From: Paracoccaceae bacterium
GTDB lineage: Bacteria > Pseudomonadota > Alphaproteobacteria > Rhodobacterales > Rhodobacteraceae
DNA: 6,076 nucleotides
Assembly (NCBI GenBank): GCA_003564655.1
Contig: PXES01000173.1
Location: forward strand, 1 to 6,076
Direction: 5' to 3'
Shown: positions 5,311 to 6,076 of the stretch, in pieces
Numbering within the stretch: position 1 is the stretch's first letter
How the letters are laid out: every line of letters begins with the position of its first letter
Made by a program: the position numbers and the translations under genes
Notes under the pieces: model-generated
What the model was told of the DNA's origin: nothing
The model's database searches: none
What the model saw: the letters and a program-made list of their open reading frames with translations, nothing else

Positions 5311-5694
5311 TCAATCGAGGTCGAGCGCATAAAGCCGCAGCACTTCGAGCGGCACGATGTCGAGCGCGCGCTGATGCGTGCTGCGCAGCCGGACCCGGGG
5401 CGCGACATCCTCGGCATGGGCCTGCAGAAAGCGGCTGGCACACAGGCACCAGCGGTCCCCCGGCTTCAGCCCCGGAAATGCATATTGCGGGCGCGGGGTG
5501 GACAGGTCATTGCCCAGATACTTGGAATGCGCGAGGAATTCCGCGGTCATCTCCGCGCAGACCGTGTGGCTGCCATGATCCTCGGCGCAGGTATCGCAAG
5601 CGCCATTGCGGAAAAACCCGGTCATGGGATCGCGCGAGCAGGGCTGCAACGACCCCCCCAGCACATTGACGGACGGGACGATGCGAACGGTCAT
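5311..5694 (-). CDS. DUF2237 family protein
   Basis: This 127-residue protein belongs to the DUF2237 family of small, conserved bacterial proteins of unknown function. The family pattern is almost complete: NVLGGSLQPCS (10-20), DPMTGFFRNGACDTCAEDHGS (22-42), TVCAEMTAEFL (44-54), NDLSTPRP (62-69), FPGLKPGDRWCLCASRFL (73-90) and, near the end, THQRALDIVPLEVL. The conserved cysteines (19, 33, 36, 46, 83, 85) with His43 could bind a metal, but that is not shown. The length is normal for the family. The ATG at 5694 is chosen because GAGAGG lies 6 bases upstream and the family begins there; the frame continues to 6072, but the sequence beyond overlaps DUF2332 in another frame. It sits 100 bases after the DUF2332 gene and may be cotranscribed with it. 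Confidence 0.93.
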   Translation of the reverse strand: MTVRIVPSVNVLGGSLQPCSRDPMTGFFRNGACDTCAEDHGSHTVCAEMTAEFLAHSKYLGNDLSTPRPQYAFPGLKPGDRWCLCASRFLQAHAEDVAPRVRLRSTHQRALDIVPLEVLRLYALDLD

Positions 5695-5765
5695 GGCGGT
5701 CCTCTCGATCAGCGTTTGCGAATTGTCTACCAACGTATACGCAGCGAGGACCCGTTCCGGTTTGC

Positions 5766-5784
5766 AATTTTCCGAAGAAAAATT
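5766..5784 (-). other. A/U stem with cUUCGg tetraloop after DUF2332
   Basis: On the - strand the sequence AATTTTTCTTCGGAAAATT folds as an A/T stem closed by C(TTCG)G, the very stable cUUCGg tetraloop, with one bulged T. It starts 10 bases after the DUF2332 stop codon and sits in an AT-rich island (about 5712-5785). It may mark the end of the DUF2332 message or form part of the DUF2237 leader. It has no separate U-run after the stem, so termination is uncertain. Confidence 0.5.
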
Positions 5785-5794
5785 CGCGGCCGCG

Positions 5795-6076
5795 TCAGGG
5801 CGGCGGCGCCAGCCAGTCGATCCAGCGGCCGTGAAAATCGGCACGCCCCAGATCGACGACCTCGTCGGCCGGCCACAGATGCAGCCGCAGCGCCGCTCCG
5901 GGGCGCGTGCCGTCATCCTCCATCGCCAGATGCGCGAGCGGCTCATCGGCCCGCACCCGCGCCCCCGCCTGCGCCAGAAGCGCCGCGCCGCGCGCCTGCT
6001 TCTCAATGGGCAGGTATTGCCAGACGATGCTGTGACAGACGAGGTGGATCGCCCGCGGGACGGGCCGGGCAAGCCG
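5795..6076 (-). CDS. DUF2332 family protein, C-terminal part
   Basis: This is the 3' end of a gene that enters from beyond the right edge of the window: 93 codons plus a TGA stop (5797-5795, complement). Residues 10-21 of the visible part read IHLVCHSIVWQY; later come LAHLAMEDDG and LGRADFHGRWIDW just before the end. This pattern (a histidine-rich 'HS-WQY' segment, an alpha/beta stretch with 'A-L-ME-DG', and a terminal 'FHGRW--W') is that of the DUF2332 family, whose function I do not know. DUF2332 proteins are usually a few hundred residues long, so about two thirds to three quarters should lie outside the window. There is no start codon in view. It shares its strand with DUF2237, 100 bases downstream. 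Confidence 0.85.
   Translation of the reverse strand, partial: RLARPVPRAIHLVCHSIVWQYLPIEKQARGAALLAQAGARVRADEPLAHLAMEDDGTRPGAALRLHLWPADEVVDLGRADFHGRWIDWLAPPP

Noticed and set aside
5653..5659. Run of seven C near the start of DUF2237 (possible phase-variable tract)
   Set aside because: It encodes the conserved Gly-Gly of the family motif NVLGG, is short for a slippage tract, and the frame is intact.
5695..6072. N-terminal extension of DUF2237 upstream of 5694
   Set aside because: The family starts at MTVRIVPSVN, a Shine-Dalgarno sequence supports it, and the upstream part is an out-of-frame reading of DUF2332.

Overview
The window is a chromosomal segment of very high G+C content. It most likely comes from an alphaproteobacterium of the order Rhodobacterales (the Rhodobacter/Paracoccus/Roseobacter group). 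I infer this from the Ctc-type L25 with an acidic tail, the cysteine-free L33, the alphaproteobacterial style of GatB, a Rhodobacterales-type FliM/FliN-domain protein, and a DUF2332/DUF2237 pair. No database search was run.

Layout. On the + strand, rplY (L25, 12-644) is followed by rpmG (L33, 807-974), which has its own sigma70-like promoter (TTGACA-N16-TAGAAG) and an intrinsic terminator. A 457-base convergent gap (975-1431) follows, unusually dense in stem-loops. gatB (2946 down to 1432, - strand) encodes the B subunit of the tRNA amidotransferase. A divergent gap (2947-3132) leads to two + strand genes: a lipoprotein with a lytic-transglycosylase-like fold (3133-3747) and a FliM/FliN-domain protein (3820-4920). 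A second convergent gap (4921-5310) precedes two - strand genes: DUF2237 (5694 down to 5311) and the 3' end of a DUF2332 gene (6076 down to 5795), which runs off the window.

How the genes relate. Three genes serve translation (two ribosomal proteins and the amidotransferase that makes Gln-tRNA and/or Asn-tRNA). The lipoprotein and FliM-like genes are co-oriented, so a shared role in envelope remodelling or the flagellum is possible but unproven. The last two genes belong to families of unknown function.

The most notable signal is not a gene. Both convergent gaps hold long hairpins whose apex is a G-quadruplex-forming run (GGGGTGGGTGGGTGGG, or GGGCGGGTGGGTGGG on the other strand). There are three copies: 1098-1149 (- strand), 1290-1350 (+) and 5222-5296 (+). 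Two copies agree at 52 of 55 core positions although they lie about 3.9 kb apart. Their outer arms differ completely in sequence yet still pair. The first copy is followed by a U-rich tract on the - strand and looks like a real terminator for gatB. I regard this as a structured, dispersed 3'-end element: a G4-capped hairpin.
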